Shown: positions 5,316 through 5,921 of the stretch, in pieces
How the letters are laid out: every line of letters begins with the position of its first letter
How positions within the stretch are numbered: position 1 is the stretch's first letter
DNA from: CAYGXH01 sp964354485
Lineage (GTDB): Bacteria > Bacteroidota > Ignavibacteria > UBA10030 > SZUA-254
DNA: 5,921 nt
Assembly (NCBI GenBank): GCA_964354485.1
Contig: CAYGZY010000075.1
Location: 1-5,921, forward strand
Direction of reading: 5' to 3'
Made by a program: the position numbers and the translations under genes
The notes under the pieces: model-generated
What the model was told of the DNA's origin: nothing
Database searches by the model: none
The model's input: the letters and a program-made list of their open reading frames with translations, nothing else

Positions 5316-5921
5316 ACTTCCCTTCATCGCACATATTGATCTTGATTGCTACTTCGTTTCCGTTGAGCGGATAAAGGATACATCGCTCATTGGTAAACCG
5401 GTTGTGGTTGCCGGAAGTAGTCAGAGAAGGGGAGTTATTGCTTCGGCTTCCTATGAGGCACGCCGGTTCGGAATACACTCCGCAATGCCAACAGCACGAG
5501 CAATTAGACTATGCCCGCATCTTATCGTCGTTGCTGGTCATCATCACATTTATTCGGAGTACTCTGATCGGTTGTACGACCGTATGATGGAAATTGCGCC
5601 GGTCGTCGAACGTGCATCCATCGATGAAATGTATCTCGATTTTACAGGATGTGAGAAGCTTTATGATGATGATCTCCCCGGCTATATGAAAAAACTACAG
5701 GGATTAGTATTAACGGAATTTCTTCTTCCCTGTACCATCGCGTTGGCATCCAACAAATTAATCGCCAAGATCGCGGCTAACCAAGTAAAACCAGCAGGTG
5801 TTACTTTCGTACCACACGGCACAGAGGAAGCCTACATGGCTCAACTGCCGATAGGTGTCATACCGGGTATCGGCAAGAAGACCGAAGAGATGCTTCTGAA
5901 AAGAGGGTATCAACTTGTTGC
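5311..5921 (+). CDS. dinB: DNA polymerase IV (Y-family), N-terminal part, cut by window edge
   Basis: The visible 203 residues are the start of a Y-family translesion DNA polymerase, which copies past damaged bases with low fidelity in the cytoplasm. The palm motif AHIDLDCYFVSVE (residues 7-19) holds metal ligand Asp10 and the likely steric-gate residue Phe15. The fingers block RRGVIASASYEARRFG (39-54) contacts the incoming nucleotide in this family. RASIDEMYLDF (101-111) supplies catalytic Asp105-Glu106. PGIGKKTEEMLLKRG (185-199) is the helix-hairpin-helix of the thumb. The rest of the thumb and the little finger lie beyond the window, so intactness cannot be judged. ATG 5311 gives the N-terminal length usual for DinB. 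An in-frame ATG at 5290 would add MTSTLRS; a stop at 5284-5286 bounds the frame. Neither start has a Shine-Dalgarno sequence and both fall inside the heptad repeats. No LexA-like operator is evident. Confidence 0.93.
   Translation, partial: MLLPFIAHIDLDCYFVSVERIKDTSLIGKPVVVAGSSQRRGVIASASYEARRFGIHSAMPTARAIRLCPHLIVVAGHHHIYSEYSDRLYDRMMEIAPVVERASIDEMYLDFTGCEKLYDDDLPGYMKKLQGLVLTEFLLPCTIALASNKLIAKIAANQVKPAGVTFVPHGTEEAYMAQLPIGVIPGIGKKTEEMLLKRGYQLV

Noticed and set aside
5390..5587. Small ORF of 65 codons on the + strand
   Set aside because: It lies in another frame inside dinB, whose own frame shows clear polymerase motifs throughout.

Overview
The window carries three complete genes and the start of a fourth, all on the + strand. 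Short gaps separate the first three; a 271-base non-coding stretch full of repeats precedes the fourth. The gene types suggest a Gram-negative bacterium with a periplasm and a TonB-energised outer membrane. The receptor has a carboxypeptidase-D-regulatory-like N-terminal domain, and the peptidase carries a TPR-type tail. Both are common in the FCB superphylum (Bacteroidota, Chlorobi/Ignavibacteria and related candidate phyla). This placement is inference from protein style. The three complete genes have recognisable purine-rich Shine-Dalgarno sequences, which argues against a typical Bacteroidia genome.

Layout: (1) 1-120, an upstream region with a small AT-rich stem-loop and a possible extended -10 promoter. 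(2) 121-1929, an exported C69-family (Ntn-hydrolase) peptidase whose predicted nucleophile Cys22 follows the signal sequence directly, with a C-terminal TPR-like hairpin. (3) 1995-4250, a TonB-dependent outer-membrane receptor with signal peptide, regulatory-like domain, plug and barrel. It probably starts at a TTG. (4) 4314-5039, a membrane-anchored SIMPL/DUF541 protein. (5) 5040-5310, an intergenic region filled with degenerate 7-bp repeats that run in one orientation on the left and the opposite orientation on the right. (6) 5311 to the window edge, the N-terminal part of a Y-family DNA polymerase IV (DinB), complete through its catalytic residues.

The first three genes are separated by 65 and 63 bases, with no clear terminator between them, so they may form one envelope-directed transcription unit: peptide hydrolysis in or beyond the periplasm, uptake of an unidentified ligand across the outer membrane, and an envelope protein of unknown role. 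Nothing here proves a shared pathway. dinB is separated from them by the repeat region and is probably unrelated in function.

I found no CRISPR array, transposase, tRNA, rRNA or obvious defence system. The strongest unexplained signal is the heptanucleotide repeat region. It stays in 7-bp register over 13 units on the right, switches strand near its middle, and runs through the predicted dinB start codon. I see it as an unusual repeat, not as demonstrated evidence of a new system.
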